Positions 1-8,278 are shown, counted from the first letter of the stretch. The stretch: DNA of 34,476 nt from Bacteroidota bacterium (GCA_023415275.1 JAEZLJ010000032.1:1-34476), one strand, 5' to 3'. Made by a program: numbers and translations. Notes: a model not told the origin generated them from the sequence alone.

Positions 1-639
1 ACCCAGCACCCTCCCCTGTCCATCGATCCATTTGGTGGCTGAGTGGATAACCAGGTCCGCACCATACAGAATTGGCAGTTGCGCAATGGGTGTGGCAAAA
101 CAATTATCTACATTCAACAAAAGGCCATGCTTTTTAGAAAACCTGCCAGCCTCCTCCAGGTCTATAATATCAAGGCCCGGGTTGGTCGGTGTTTCCAGGA
201 AGAACATTTTTGTATTAGGCCTGATAGCCTTTTCCCATTCGCCCGGATCATCTGCAGGCACATAGGTATACTCTATACCGAACTTGGGTAAATACTTGGT
301 TATGACAGTGTGGGTGCTCCCAAAGATGGCCTTGCAGCATAATAAATGGTCACCTGCTTTTAAGAAGGACATAAAGCTGGCAAACACTGCGCTCATCCCA
401 GAAGATGTAGCATACCCTGCCTCCGCTCCTTCCAGGATGCACATCTTATCTACAAACTCCTCAATATTAGGATTGGAAAAGCGGCTGTAAATATTTCTTT
501 CAATTTCATCTGCAAAGGCAGCCCGCATCTCTTCTGCATCATCATAGCAAAAGCTACTGGTCAGGAATAAAGGTGAAGCGTGTTCCTTTTCACCTGTTCT
601 TTCTATCTGTGTACGTATCACTTTTGAGATGCGGTCCAT
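1..639 (-). CDS. metZ: Trans-sulfuration enzyme, PLP-dependent (O-succinyl/O-acetylhomoserine sulfhydrylase-like), 3' end outside window
   Basis: The N-terminal 213 residues are present; the reading frame runs off the left edge. The start is the ATG at 639, giving MDRISKVIRTQ. The protein reads as the Cys/Met metabolism PLP family: YSRFSNPN near residue 52 (substrate and cofactor contacts), an SSGMSAV segment, VDNCFATP and, close to the edge, HSATKW, whose lysine is the expected PLP Schiff-base residue. The family usually has about 390 residues, so roughly half is missing. It lies 72 bases downstream of metX on the same strand with no terminator between, so the pair is likely one operon making homocysteine from activated homoserine and sulfide. 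The sulfhydrylase (metZ/metY) assignment is by overall resemblance; a cystathionine gamma-synthase or gamma-lyase cannot be excluded from this half. Confidence 0.85.
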   Translation of the reverse strand, partial: MDRISKVIRTQIERTGEKEHASPLFLTSSFCYDDAEEMRAAFADEIERNIYSRFSNPNIEEFVDKMCILEGAEAGYATSSGMSAVFASFMSFLKAGDHLLCCKAIFGSTHTVITKYLPKFGIEYTYVPADDPGEWEKAIRPNTKMFFLETPTNPGLDIIDLEEAGRFSKKHGLLLNVDNCFATPIAQLPILYGADLVIHSATKWIDGQGRVLG

Positions 640-711
640 AGTTTCGAAATTAAATCATTAAACAAATGGTATAAATGTCAGTGCCTGCACTTCTTTTTTT
701 GAATAATTCCT

Positions 712-1752
712 TCAACTGGCTTGCACTGGTTTTTCCACAGGCATCCAAGTTTTCAGTTGGCTGCTGATGAGGGCAGTTTCCACAAGGAAGCCATCATGCC
801 CAAAAGCTGAATCAAATTCATAATACCTGGCATTGGGTATATGTTGTGCCATAAGTTTTTGTTCTTCTACCGGGCATAACAGGTCACTGCTGATGCCCAT
901 GACCAGGGAAGGCTGCTTTATGGATTGCAATACGGCTTCAATGCCCTCTGTTCTGCCCCTGGCAATATTATGCGTATCGAGGGCTTTTGAAAGCACCCAG
1001 TAACTATAAGCATTGAACCGGCGCGTCAACTTATCACCCTGGTATTTAATATATGACGATGCTTTAAAATCTTCCAGCTTGCCATTATCCTCCTCCGATT
1101 GGGTGGCCATAAAAGACTGGTAACTCCTGTAGGTGATCATTCCAATAGCTCTTGCAGTGGCCAGGCCCTTTGTACCGGCGACTGCGCCGCCATGCTTCCA
1201 GCTGCTGTCTCCTTCTATGGCCATCCGCTGCGCGGTATGAATGGCCTTGCCCCAGGGCGTCTCCCTGGCTGATGTGGCAATAAGAAATTGCCTTTCTATG
1301 ACTTCCGGCTGCATTACTATCCATTCCAATACCTGGTAACCACCCATGCTGCCACCAGCCAGCAATCGAATTTTCCTGATACCAAGGTATTTCCTGAGCA
1401 GTTCATGTGCATGAACCATATCCCTTATAGTAATGAGCGGGAAATCATGGTAATAGGGCTTGCCCGTTTCCGGATTGGTGTCAACAGGGCCCGTGGTGCC
1501 ATAAGCAGATCCTATGATGTTGGCACATATTACAAAATAATGCTCCGTATCAAAAGCAAGACCAGGACCTACCATACCCTTCCACCAGTCGGCCACGTTA
1601 GAATTAGCAGTAAGGGCATGGCATACCCAGATCACATTGTCCTTTTCCGGGTTCAACTTACCCCAGGTATGATAAGCTATGCTAATACCCGGCAAGGTGC
1701 CCCCTGCCTCTAAAGCAAATGGTAAACTATGATGATAAACATGTGGTTTCAT
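712..1752 (-). CDS. metX: Homoserine O-acyltransferase (MetX family)
   Basis: An alpha/beta hydrolase of 346 residues, the usual MetX length. It transfers an acetyl (or succinyl) group from the CoA ester to the hydroxyl of homoserine, the committed step to methionine. The nucleophile elbow GGSMGG places the catalytic serine at about residue 135; Asp about 290 (SSDLLCP) and His about 319 (FGHDGF) complete the triad. The oxyanion-type segment CHALTANSN is near residue 44. The start ATG at 1752 gives MKPHVYHH. It is the first gene of a minus-strand pair with the metZ-like enzyme. Its leader of roughly 95 bases can form two competing hairpins (separate entry), so methionine-linked control is plausible. 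MetX proteins can use acetyl- or succinyl-CoA and sequence alone does not settle it here; the downstream gene resembles succinyl-type MetZ as much as MetY. Confidence 0.93.
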   Translation of the reverse strand: MKPHVYHHSLPFALEAGGTLPGISIAYHTWGKLNPEKDNVIWVCHALTANSNVADWWKGMVGPGLAFDTEHYFVICANIIGSAYGTTGPVDTNPETGKPYYHDFPLITIRDMVHAHELLRKYLGIRKIRLLAGGSMGGYQVLEWIVMQPEVIERQFLIATSARETPWGKAIHTAQRMAIEGDSSWKHGGAVAGTKGLATARAIGMITYRSYQSFMATQSEEDNGKLEDFKASSYIKYQGDKLTRRFNAYSYWVLSKALDTHNIARGRTEGIEAVLQSIKQPSLVMGISSDLLCPVEEQKLMAQHIPNARYYEFDSAFGHDGFLVETALISSQLKTWMPVEKPVQAS

Positions 1753-1770
1753 TGTACAACTTCATTGATC

Positions 1771-1848
1771 CCATCCAGGCATCAGGTTTAAAACTTTCTA
1801 TGCCTGTACATCTGCAGGCCTGACAACGCAATCGTTATACAATCAATA
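1771..1848 (-). promoter_or_regulatory. metX leader with two mutually exclusive hairpins (possible attenuator or unclassified riboswitch)
   Basis: Seen in sequence: in the metX 5' UTR, the segment at 1802-1806 can pair with 1815-1819 (5 bp, 8-base loop), or, extended to 1800-1806, with 1776-1782 (7 bp perfect, 17-base loop). The two stems share the same strand segment and cannot form together. The second stem ends about 24 bases before the metX ATG. I could not match the S-box/SAM-I core or the SAM-II consensus, so no known class is assigned. Control by SAM or methionine is inference from the gene it precedes. Confidence 0.35.
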
Positions 1849-1853
1849 ATTGC

Positions 1854-1861
1854 CAAAAATA
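1854..1861 (-). promoter_or_regulatory. Candidate -7 element for metX
   Basis: On the minus strand the bases read TATTTTTG, an exact match to the Bacteroidota -7 consensus TAnnTTTG. It predicts a transcript start near 1848 and a 5' UTR of about 95 bases. No good -33 TTTG/TTG at the preferred spacing is visible. Confidence 0.4.
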
Positions 1862-2148
1862 GGAAAGCTTGCCTTTGCCTCGGTATCAATTTATTATAAA
1901 AATCCAATGCCTGCCTTAAAAACTGTAATTGAATCGCCCGGACTTACTTTCAAAAAAAAGAGATCCTTCAATTGTATTGATCCAGGTATTGCTTACAAAA
2001 AATGAACGCCCGGGAAACTATAGTTTTAAAACTATTTGGATATGACAACTTTTCAGGCATAAGAAACCCAGGTTCAAAATAAGCCGATGACAATTCTATT
2101 TATACCCTCCGTCACCCAAGGGCCTGTATCCTTGCAGCCAAAAAGGAG

Positions 2149-2203
2149 GATATTCCATAGATATTCCATAGATGTTCCATAGATATCCCAATGATATTCC
2201 AAC
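2149..2203. repeat. Five-unit 11-bp tandem repeat, consensus GATATTCCATA
   Basis: Units begin at 2149, 2160, 2171, 2182 and 2193. The first two are identical (GATATTCCATA), the third has one change, and the last two diverge in the final three or so bases. The shared core is RATATTCC or close to it. A further GATATCC (2218-2224) followed by the inverted core GGAATAT (2227-2233) sits just downstream. The 11-bp period is close to one helical turn, which would put each unit on the same DNA face. It lies about 290 bases upstream of the predicted metX transcript start and 450 bases before the SDR promoter. Confidence 0.85.
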
Positions 2204-2650
2204 TATATAAGAGATGGGATATCCTTGGAATATACCCGGGACAAACCTGGTTCATGTCCAGGTGATCTCGGCCAGAAATAGGGAAGCCGTAAGAAATTGA
2301 CTGTCCGCGTACCCCTCTTTTAAACAGAATTCATAGTGACAGGCTGTTCTTGCGCATTGCCTTATACACTTACTCTTTCACAATTTGCCTGTTTGTCATG
2401 GTAAAGGTTGGAAGCAGTGAGCATATTTGTTTTGCAAACAGGGCACGGAAAGGAAACCACTATTAGGCTGGTCACACTCTGGCAGGCAGCAAACTATGGC
2501 TAAAAAACCTGGTTAGCGGTGCACCTTCATAGCAACTATTAGTGTAGCCTGGTAAGGATAATATTCCCCGCCTTTCAATTTATAGATAAGTCGAACAAGA
2601 GAACTAAGGTGGTTTTTAAACTTACTCTTTCAACAATGTATATTTTCTGT

Positions 2651-2658
2651 TAGGTTTG
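2651..2658 (+). promoter_or_regulatory. Candidate -7 element for the SDR operon
   Basis: TAGGTTTG matches the Bacteroidota TAnnTTTG consensus and ends 20 bases before the ATG at 2679, implying a leader of about 14 bases. The copy of a 13-base direct repeat at 2620-2632 falls roughly where a -33 element or activator site would lie. Confidence 0.45.
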
Positions 2659-2678
2659 CCGCTAAAACGTATCGAATA

Positions 2679-3488
2679 ATGGCGGGTTATTTTTCCAATA
2701 AAGTAGTTGTGGTTACAGGCGGCACTGACGGAATAGGAAAAGCATTGGTAGACCAATTATTATCACAGGGAGCCAAAGTGGCCACCTGCGGGCGCAACCA
2801 TGATAAATTATATAGCCTTCAATCTGAATATCCCTCCTATCACCTGCATACAGTGGTGGCAGATGTAAGCAACGAGAATGACTGCAGGCATTTTATAGAA
2901 TCAACCATTAAGGTGTTTGGAGGTATAGATGTTTTGATCAATAATGCGGGTATATCCATGAGGGCTCTATTGAAAGAGACCTCTGTGGATGTGATTCGCC
3001 GGGTTATGGAAGTGAACTTCTTTGGCGCTGTCTATTGCACCAAGTATGCGCTTGATTCTATCATAAAAAGAAAAGGTACTATCGTGGGTGTTTCCTCTAT
3101 TGCCGGCTACAGGGGCCTTCCGGGAAGGAGTGGGTATTCTGCTTCTAAATTTGCCTTACAGGGATGGCTCGAGGCCATTCGTACCGAACTAATAGATGAT
3201 GGCGTGCATGTGATGTGGGTATGCCCTGGCTTTACTGCCTCCAATATCCGGAACGCAGCCTTGAACAAAGAAGGGGAAGCACAGGGAGAAACGCCCCTTG
3301 ATGAAAGTTCGCTGATGACAGCCGAAGAATGTGCCGACCATATACTTCATGCCATAGAACATAAAAAACGGACACTGGTGCTGACCTTCACAGGTAAAAG
3401 GACCATTTTTATGAACAAGTTTTTCCCTGGCCTGGCTGATAAGCTGGTCAAGAATTTTTTCTTTAAAGAAGGCAAACTGGTGAAATGA
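2679..3488 (+). CDS. Short-chain dehydrogenase/reductase (SDR family)
   Basis: 269 residues, a classical SDR with a Rossmann fold. The dinucleotide-binding glycine motif TGGTDGIG is at 13-20, NNAG at 88-91, the catalytic serine near 140 (VSSIAGY), and YSASK with Tyr153 and Lys157. An aspartate at about residue 62 (ADVS) is the usual adenine-ring contact; CGRN with Arg39 after beta-2 suggests a preference for NADP(H). The substrate cannot be read from sequence; the extended C-terminus (KRTIFMNKFFPGLADKL) is reminiscent of membrane-associated DHRS7-like SDRs. It is the first gene of a plus-strand run, 65 bases ahead of the SAM-hydrolase-like gene, and probably co-transcribed with it. Confidence 0.9.
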   Translation: MAGYFSNKVVVVTGGTDGIGKALVDQLLSQGAKVATCGRNHDKLYSLQSEYPSYHLHTVVADVSNENDCRHFIESTIKVFGGIDVLINNAGISMRALLKETSVDVIRRVMEVNFFGAVYCTKYALDSIIKRKGTIVGVSSIAGYRGLPGRSGYSASKFALQGWLEAIRTELIDDGVHVMWVCPGFTASNIRNAALNKEGEAQGETPLDESSLMTAEECADHILHAIEHKKRTLVLTFTGKRTIFMNKFFPGLADKLVKNFFFKEGKLVK

Positions 3489-3553
3489 TGCCTGGGTTAT
3501 TATGGAAGCAATCACTATTTCAATCTCATCACTGATCTAATTCACGCGCATTA

Positions 3554-4381
3554 ATGCCCTTTATAACGCTTACATCAGATATTGGCGAACAGGACTACCT
3601 GGTGGGGGCAGTCAAGGGAAGATTATTACGCATCAATCCTGAATTCAAGATCATAGATATCACACACAAGCTTTCACCATTCAATTACCCGCAGGCTGCC
3701 TATGTCTGCCGCAATGCCATCAAAAACTTCCCGGAATTCACGTATCATATTGTGCTGGTAAATTTATTTGAATCGAAGCCGGAGCAGCTATTGTTTGCCT
3801 TTCACAAAGACCAGTACCTGGTTTGCGCCGATAATGGATTGATAGAAATGATCCTGGAAGAGAAGCCCGAAATGGTGCTGGGCATTCCGCTGGGAAAGTC
3901 GGCTATCAAAAACACCCTTTATTGTATTGACGTGGCAGCAAGGGCCATCACCCAGTTGATGAATGGAGAGCCTTTAATGAATATTGGTATCCCCGATGCC
4001 CCTTACCTTGAAAAGAATCCTTTACGCCCCACATCGGGTGAAGACTGGATAGAAGGCCAGATCATTTTTATAGATCATTTTGAGAATGTTATTGTAAACA
4101 TCACCCAGGATCAGTTTGAAGCACAACGCAAGGGCAGGCGCTTTAAAATCGTATTTAAAAGAGATGAGGTCATTGAGCGGATCAGCGGCAGCTATGCCGA
4201 TGTGCCCCAGGGTGAAAAGCTGGTGCTGTTTAACAGTGCCGGCTACATGGAGATCGCAATCAATAAAGGCAATGCAGCTGGTTTGTTTGGACTGAAAGGA
4301 TATAATGAAACCAGCCAGCAGGTATCTGTAATGGTGCAAAACCGCTTGTTTTACCAGACCGTTAAAGTATATTTCGAATGA
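3554..4381 (+). CDS. SAM hydrolase / SAM hydroxide adenosyltransferase family protein (DUF62)
   Basis: 275 residues. The N-terminal ITLTSDIGEQDYLVGAVKG, the IIDITHKLSPF segment and CADNGL (about 91-95) are hallmarks of the DUF62 family, which includes SAM hydrolases (SAM to adenosine plus methionine) and the SAM-dependent chlorinase and fluorinase. The C-terminal domain (EGQIIFIDHFENVIVNI) matches the family's beta-barrel part. Odd point: the usual VVDPGVG..R segment, which carries the Asp and Arg of the proposed water-activating triad, reads LVNLFESKPEQ at 69-78, so Asp is replaced by Asn and the Arg is not evident. I believe this variation recurs in Bacteroidota homologues, so hydrolase activity should not be assumed. 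Its stop overlaps the next gene by four bases (ATGA). Confidence 0.85.
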   Translation: MPFITLTSDIGEQDYLVGAVKGRLLRINPEFKIIDITHKLSPFNYPQAAYVCRNAIKNFPEFTYHIVLVNLFESKPEQLLFAFHKDQYLVCADNGLIEMILEEKPEMVLGIPLGKSAIKNTLYCIDVAARAITQLMNGEPLMNIGIPDAPYLEKNPLRPTSGEDWIEGQIIFIDHFENVIVNITQDQFEAQRKGRRFKIVFKRDEVIERISGSYADVPQGEKLVLFNSAGYMEIAINKGNAAGLFGLKGYNETSQQVSVMVQNRLFYQTVKVYFE

Positions 4382-4671
4382 TCATCAGGGTAGTGAAAAT
4401 GGTATTCCGCGAAGAAGAAATTTCAGCTTTCCAGGAGCTATTTGCAGAAAGGCAAGACCTGATCCGCCATTTTGAGGGCTGCACACACCTGGAGCTTTGG
4501 CAGGACGCCCGACATCCAGCCACTTTTTTCACCTATAGCTGGTGGCATTCGGAAGAACACCTGGATCATTACCGTAATTCGCATTTCTTTGATGATACCT
4601 GGAAGAAGACAAAGGAGAAGTTTGCTCAAAAACCAGAAGCCTGGACGGTACGTTCCTTAGCCAGCATTTGA
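4378..4671 (+). CDS. Antibiotic biosynthesis monooxygenase (ABM)-like small protein
   Basis: 97 residues. MIIRVVKMVFREEEISAFQELF, then FEGCTHLELWQDARHPATFFTYSWWHSEEHLDHYR, fits the dimeric ferredoxin-like ABM/heme-degrading fold: an N-terminal strand, a helix, and a strand ending in a W-x-S-x-E-x-L-x-x-H-like segment. Members include quinone-forming monooxygenases, heme oxygenases and many uncharacterised proteins, so no substrate is assigned. The start overlaps the stop of the DUF62 gene (ATGA), indicating translational coupling. A weak hairpin follows at about 4745-4761 but has no clean U-tract. Confidence 0.8.
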   Translation: MIIRVVKMVFREEEISAFQELFAERQDLIRHFEGCTHLELWQDARHPATFFTYSWWHSEEHLDHYRNSHFFDDTWKKTKEKFAQKPEAWTVRSLASI

Positions 4672-4810
4672 TCTAGCTGCTGAAGCAAGGCATCTCTCAT
4701 ACTGCATGAGTTGGTATCCCCCCGTCAAACTACCCATTGTACAAGGTATGCTCCTTACCTGTTGTTTTAACCTTTTCCTTATTGTTTTCCCTTTAATTTA
4801 GCTCCTTCCC

Positions 4811-4818
4811 TATTTTTG
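4811..4818 (+). promoter_or_regulatory. Candidate -7 element for the DUF2723 gene
   Basis: TATTTTTG matches TAnnTTTG exactly and predicts a transcript start near 4824 with a leader of about 52 bases. A TTG occurs upstream at 4782-4784 but the spacing (26 bases) is longer than the usual optimum. Confidence 0.4.
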
Positions 4819-4876
4819 CACGTCCCTGCCTATAGATGTACAATAAGGGATACAATAAAGAACCAACCATCTTAGT

Positions 4877-7800
4877 ATGAATTTCAGAAAAGTCAATAAC
4901 ATTACCGGCTGGGTAGTGTTTGTCATCGCCTCACTTACGTACATACTTACTGCTGAAAAATCCGGAAGCTTATGGGATTGCGGTGAGTTTGTTTCCGCCT
5001 GCTATAAAGTACAGATGCCGCATCCTCCCGGTGCTCCACTATTTGTGTTGCTGGGAAGGTTCTTCATCATCCTGTTTGGCGATAACCCTGCCAGTGCAGC
5101 CAAGGCTGTGAACATTATGAATGCATTGGCCAGTGGCTTTACTATTTTATTTCTTTTCTGGACCATTACACATTTTGCCCGCAAGCTGGTAACCGGTTTC
5201 CGCGAGGAGCCCGATGGCCAGCAAACCTATACCATTATGGGTGCCGGTATTGTAGGTGCGCTTGCTTATACATTCACTGAATCATTCTGGTTCAGTGCTG
5301 TGGAAGGCGAGGTATATGCTCTTTCTTCCTTCTTTACTGCGCTGGCTTTTTGGGCCATGCTGAAATGGGAAAGAGCGGACGATGCTGCAGGCAACAACCT
5401 TGTATTGAAGAACCGTGCTGACCGCTGGATCGTTTTTCTTTTCTTTTCACTGGGACTTTCCATAGGCATTCACCTGCTGGGTTTATTGGTGATACCTGCA
5501 GCAATGATGATCTATTATTATAAGCGTTACAATTATACGCGCAATGGTGCCATATGGGCCTTCCTGATAGGTTGCCTTATTGTAGGTGTGGTGCAGGTAG
5601 TGGTTATTCAATGGACAGTAAAACTGGCGGGCCAGTTTGACATCTTCTTTGTCAACAGTTTTCACCTTCCTTTCTTTTCAGGCTTTATTTTCTTCTTTGT
5701 ATTGATAGGCTTCCTGGTATGGCTGGGTCTGCGCTATGCCAACAGGAAGGGCTGGTCTTACCTGCGCCTGGGACTTTGGTGTTTCTCTTTTATGATGCTG
5801 GGCTATTCCGCTTACATCACTACCATGGAACGTTCGAATGCGAATCCTTCCATTGACATGAACAACGTGGACAACCCTATGAACCTGGTGTATTACCTGG
5901 GTCGTGAACAATATGGATCGCAACCTATTCTCTTTGGACCACACTTCCTTGCCCAGCCTACGGGTATAAAGGAAGGCAAAATGAGGTACGCCAAGGGAGA
6001 TCACGAATATGTGGAAATAGGCCGTGACCGCGAACCTGAATATGACTCAAAAGATGTGCAGATTTTCCCACGCGTTTGGGATGGTAGTAACGAGCAGGGT
6101 CATGCAGATTACTATATGTCCTGGTTGAACCTGCCTGTGATCACCGCCAAGCAATTGAGTATTGTGACTGCGGTGGCAGATGGTGTTATTCAAACCCAGG
6201 ATCAGTCAGGTAAACCTGATAGCTATGATGTACCCGATGACTTTGCACCCCGCGTGCAAAGAGGCCAGGTATTACAGCCAGGCACTCCCCTTGCTGTGAA
6301 GATCCCTTCGTTCGGAGAGAACCTGAACTGGTTCTTTACCTACCAGATGGGCTTCATGTACTGGCGTTATTTTATGTGGAACTTTGCCGGCCGCCAGAAT
6401 GATATCCAGGGCAGCGGCAATATCCGTGATGGCAACTGGGTATCAGGCATCAAATTCATGGATGATATGCGTCTTGGCGACCAGTCCAAGCTTCCCGAAA
6501 GCATACAGGATAACAAGGCCACCAATAAAATGTTCCTGCTACCCTTCATATTAGGAATACTCGGTTGTGTATTTCACTTCTTCAGGGACCGCAGGGATTG
6601 GATCGTAACCTTCCTGCTCTTTTTCTTTACCGGTATTGCCATTGTGCTTTACCTGAACCAACCTGGTAACCAGCCCCGTGAAAGGGACTATGCCTACGCC
6701 GGCTCATTTTATGCCTTTGCCATCTGGATAGGACTGGCGGTAGTGGCCGTGGTGAGAATGGCCAGGGAAGTGCAGGACAAAAAGAACTTTACCAATGTAT
6801 TGCTGTACGGAAGCCTGACCACCTTCATCATTCTTTTGCTCAGCGATCTCAATCACATGAGCGGGGGTAATTTCTTTGCTTCTGTGCTAGGTGGATTATT
6901 GTTTGCAGCAGTGACCGCAGCTATCACCTACGTGGTAAGAGCAGCGGGCAAAACAAATCTTAGAGTAGCTGCCTTATCAGCTACACTCCTATGCCTGGTA
7001 ACACCCGCAATCATGGGATTCCAGGAATGGAACGATCATGACCGCAGTCAGAAAACACTGGCTCCGGATATAGCCAGGGATTACCTGAATAGCTGCCCTC
7101 CCAATGCCATACTATTTACATTTGGAGATAATGATACTTATCCTTTATGGTATGCACAGGAAGTGGAAGGCGTACGCCCAGACATACGCATTCTAAATAC
7201 CAGCCTGCTTGGAATAGATTGGTATGTGAACCAGTTGCGCTATAAAGTAAATGAAAGCGCACCGATAGATGTAATATGGTCGGCCGACCAGATACGCGGT
7301 GTGCCTTACATCACGTTTGAACCAACAGGTGACCAGAATAAATATTATGACCTGCTTGACGTGATGAAAAACGTGGTGGGTAAGCAAAACCCAATTGCCT
7401 CTTTCCCTGTTAAACATTTTACAGTACCGGTTGATGCAGCTGCAGTGAAGCAATCAGGATTGGCCAATGCTGCTGATTCAGTAGGCAGCCAGATACAGTT
7501 GGATATTCCTGAGAATAAAAGCTACCTGTCGCTTGATCAATTGACCATGCTGAATATTTTGGCTGCCAATAACTGGAAGCGTCCTATTTGCTTTACTTCA
7601 CCTTACCAGGAAATAGGCTTTGGCCCTTACCTGCGCCAGGAAGGAATGATATTCAGGTTGACTCCTGTACGTCAGCCACAGCAACGCACCATGGATGTAA
7701 ATAAAACAGATAGCTTACTAACCAATGTTTTCCGTTTTGGCGGAGCCAGCCAGCGCGGAGTTTATTTTGATGAGGAAAACAGGAGGCATTTATTGACCAT

Positions 7801-8230
7801 CAGGCAAACATATGCCCTGGCAGCTGCCAACCTGGCCGACCAGGGACGCAAACAGGAAGCTGTGAACCTTCTGGAAAAAGCAGAAAAAGGATTACTTCCT
7901 TCCAACCTGCCTTATGCTATGGTAAGCCGCTTCCAATCGCACAACCAGATATCCATGCTTTACCTGGAGGCTGCGTATAAAGCGGGACATTCTACCCTGG
8001 TAAACAAAGTAAGGGAAGCGCTTAAAAAGGACCTTACGGATCAGAAGAATTATTATAATTATTTGAAGAGTGAGAAACCTGATTATTACCCTGCGTTTCA
8101 AGGTGATGAACAGGATTGTGATCAATACCTCAGGTACCTGGAAAGCATGGAGAAAAGTTATAATCCACTAGGTAACATTGTGACAGAGCATCCCGGACAA
8201 AAGGACTCCTCGGACTCCATAAAGAAATAA
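4877..8230 (+). CDS. DUF2723 (GT117/TMEM260-like) membrane glycosyltransferase
   Basis: 1117 residues with about ten or more hydrophobic segments in the N-terminal half, between about 12 and 330 and again near 550-710. LWDCGEF at 32-38 in the first periplasmic loop, with Asp34 and Glu37, and the following PHPPGAPL (49-56) are the signature of DUF2723, a GT-C fold family. The human homologue TMEM260 is a protein O-mannosyltransferase (CAZy GT117). In Bacteroidota the family is widespread and commonly proposed to act in O-glycosylation at the periplasmic face of the inner membrane; that role is inferred here. The soluble C-terminal third includes FGDNDTYPLWYAQEVEG and a helical repeat-like stretch (about 970-1060) that resembles TPR helices. 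It is a single-gene transcription unit with a strong terminator right after the stop. Confidence 0.9.
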   Translation: MNFRKVNNITGWVVFVIASLTYILTAEKSGSLWDCGEFVSACYKVQMPHPPGAPLFVLLGRFFIILFGDNPASAAKAVNIMNALASGFTILFLFWTITHFARKLVTGFREEPDGQQTYTIMGAGIVGALAYTFTESFWFSAVEGEVYALSSFFTALAFWAMLKWERADDAAGNNLVLKNRADRWIVFLFFSLGLSIGIHLLGLLVIPAAMMIYYYKRYNYTRNGAIWAFLIGCLIVGVVQVVVIQWTVKLAGQFDIFFVNSFHLPFFSGFIFFFVLIGFLVWLGLRYANRKGWSYLRLGLWCFSFMMLGYSAYITTMERSNANPSIDMNNVDNPMNLVYYLGREQYGSQPILFGPHFLAQPTGIKEGKMRYAKGDHEYVEIGRDREPEYDSKDVQIFPRVWDGSNEQGHADYYMSWLNLPVITAKQLSIVTAVADGVIQTQDQSGKPDSYDVPDDFAPRVQRGQVLQPGTPLAVKIPSFGENLNWFFTYQMGFMYWRYFMWNFAGRQNDIQGSGNIRDGNWVSGIKFMDDMRLGDQSKLPESIQDNKATNKMFLLPFILGILGCVFHFFRDRRDWIVTFLLFFFTGIAIVLYLNQPGNQPRERDYAYAGSFYAFAIWIGLAVVAVVRMAREVQDKKNFTNVLLYGSLTTFIILLLSDLNHMSGGNFFASVLGGLLFAAVTAAITYVVRAAGKTNLRVAALSATLLCLVTPAIMGFQEWNDHDRSQKTLAPDIARDYLNSCPPNAILFTFGDNDTYPLWYAQEVEGVRPDIRILNTSLLGIDWYVNQLRYKVNESAPIDVIWSADQIRGVPYITFEPTGDQNKYYDLLDVMKNVVGKQNPIASFPVKHFTVPVDAAAVKQSGLANAADSVGSQIQLDIPENKSYLSLDQLTMLNILAANNWKRPICFTSPYQEIGFGPYLRQEGMIFRLTPVRQPQQRTMDVNKTDSLLTNVFRFGGASQRGVYFDEENRRHLLTIRQTYALAAANLADQGRKQEAVNLLEKAEKGLLPSNLPYAMVSRFQSHNQISMLYLEAAYKAGHSTLVNKVREALKKDLTDQKNYYNYLKSEKPDYYPAFQGDEQDCDQYLRYLESMEKSYNPLGNIVTEHPGQKDSSDSIKK

Positions 8231-8250
8231 AAAACCTCAACAGAATCATA

Positions 8251-8278
8251 AAACCCCGGATAAACCCGGGGTTTTTTC
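8251..8278 (+). terminator. Rho-independent terminator after the DUF2723 gene
   Basis: The stem AAACCCCGG (8251-8259) pairs with CCGGGGTTT (8266-8274) around a 6-base loop and is followed by a T-run. It lies 20 bases after the stop codon. Confidence 0.93.

Larger units (their letters stand above)
1753..2678. other. 926-base intergenic region between divergent metX and SDR genes
   Basis: I find no convincing gene, tRNA or known riboswitch here. Open frames are short and lack family resemblance. It contains the metX leader and a candidate promoter (1854-1861, minus), a five-unit 11-bp tandem repeat (2149-2203) with an inverted half-copy just beyond it, a 13-base exact direct repeat (2368-2380 and 2620-2632), and a candidate promoter for the SDR gene (2651-2658, plus). 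The length is unusual for this tightly packed window and suggests regulatory content or a decayed gene. Confidence 0.6.

Noticed and set aside
32..490. Overlapping plus-strand open frames at the left edge
   Set aside because: They are antisense to the metZ-like coding sequence, which reads as a coherent PLP enzyme on the minus strand.
1288..1713. 141-codon plus-strand frame
   Set aside because: Lies entirely opposite metX, whose catalytic motifs are intact on the minus strand.
1740..1990. SAM-I (S-box) or SAM-II riboswitch in the metX leader
   Set aside because: The S-box core and the SAM-II GCUAAA region could not be found in the right place or order; only generic alternative hairpins are seen.
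2149..2203. CRISPR-like array
   Set aside because: Repeat units are 11 bp and directly abutting, with no spacers and no cas genes.
4745..4761. Terminator after the ABM-like gene
   Set aside because: Five-bp stem followed only by a broken T-run; not strong enough.
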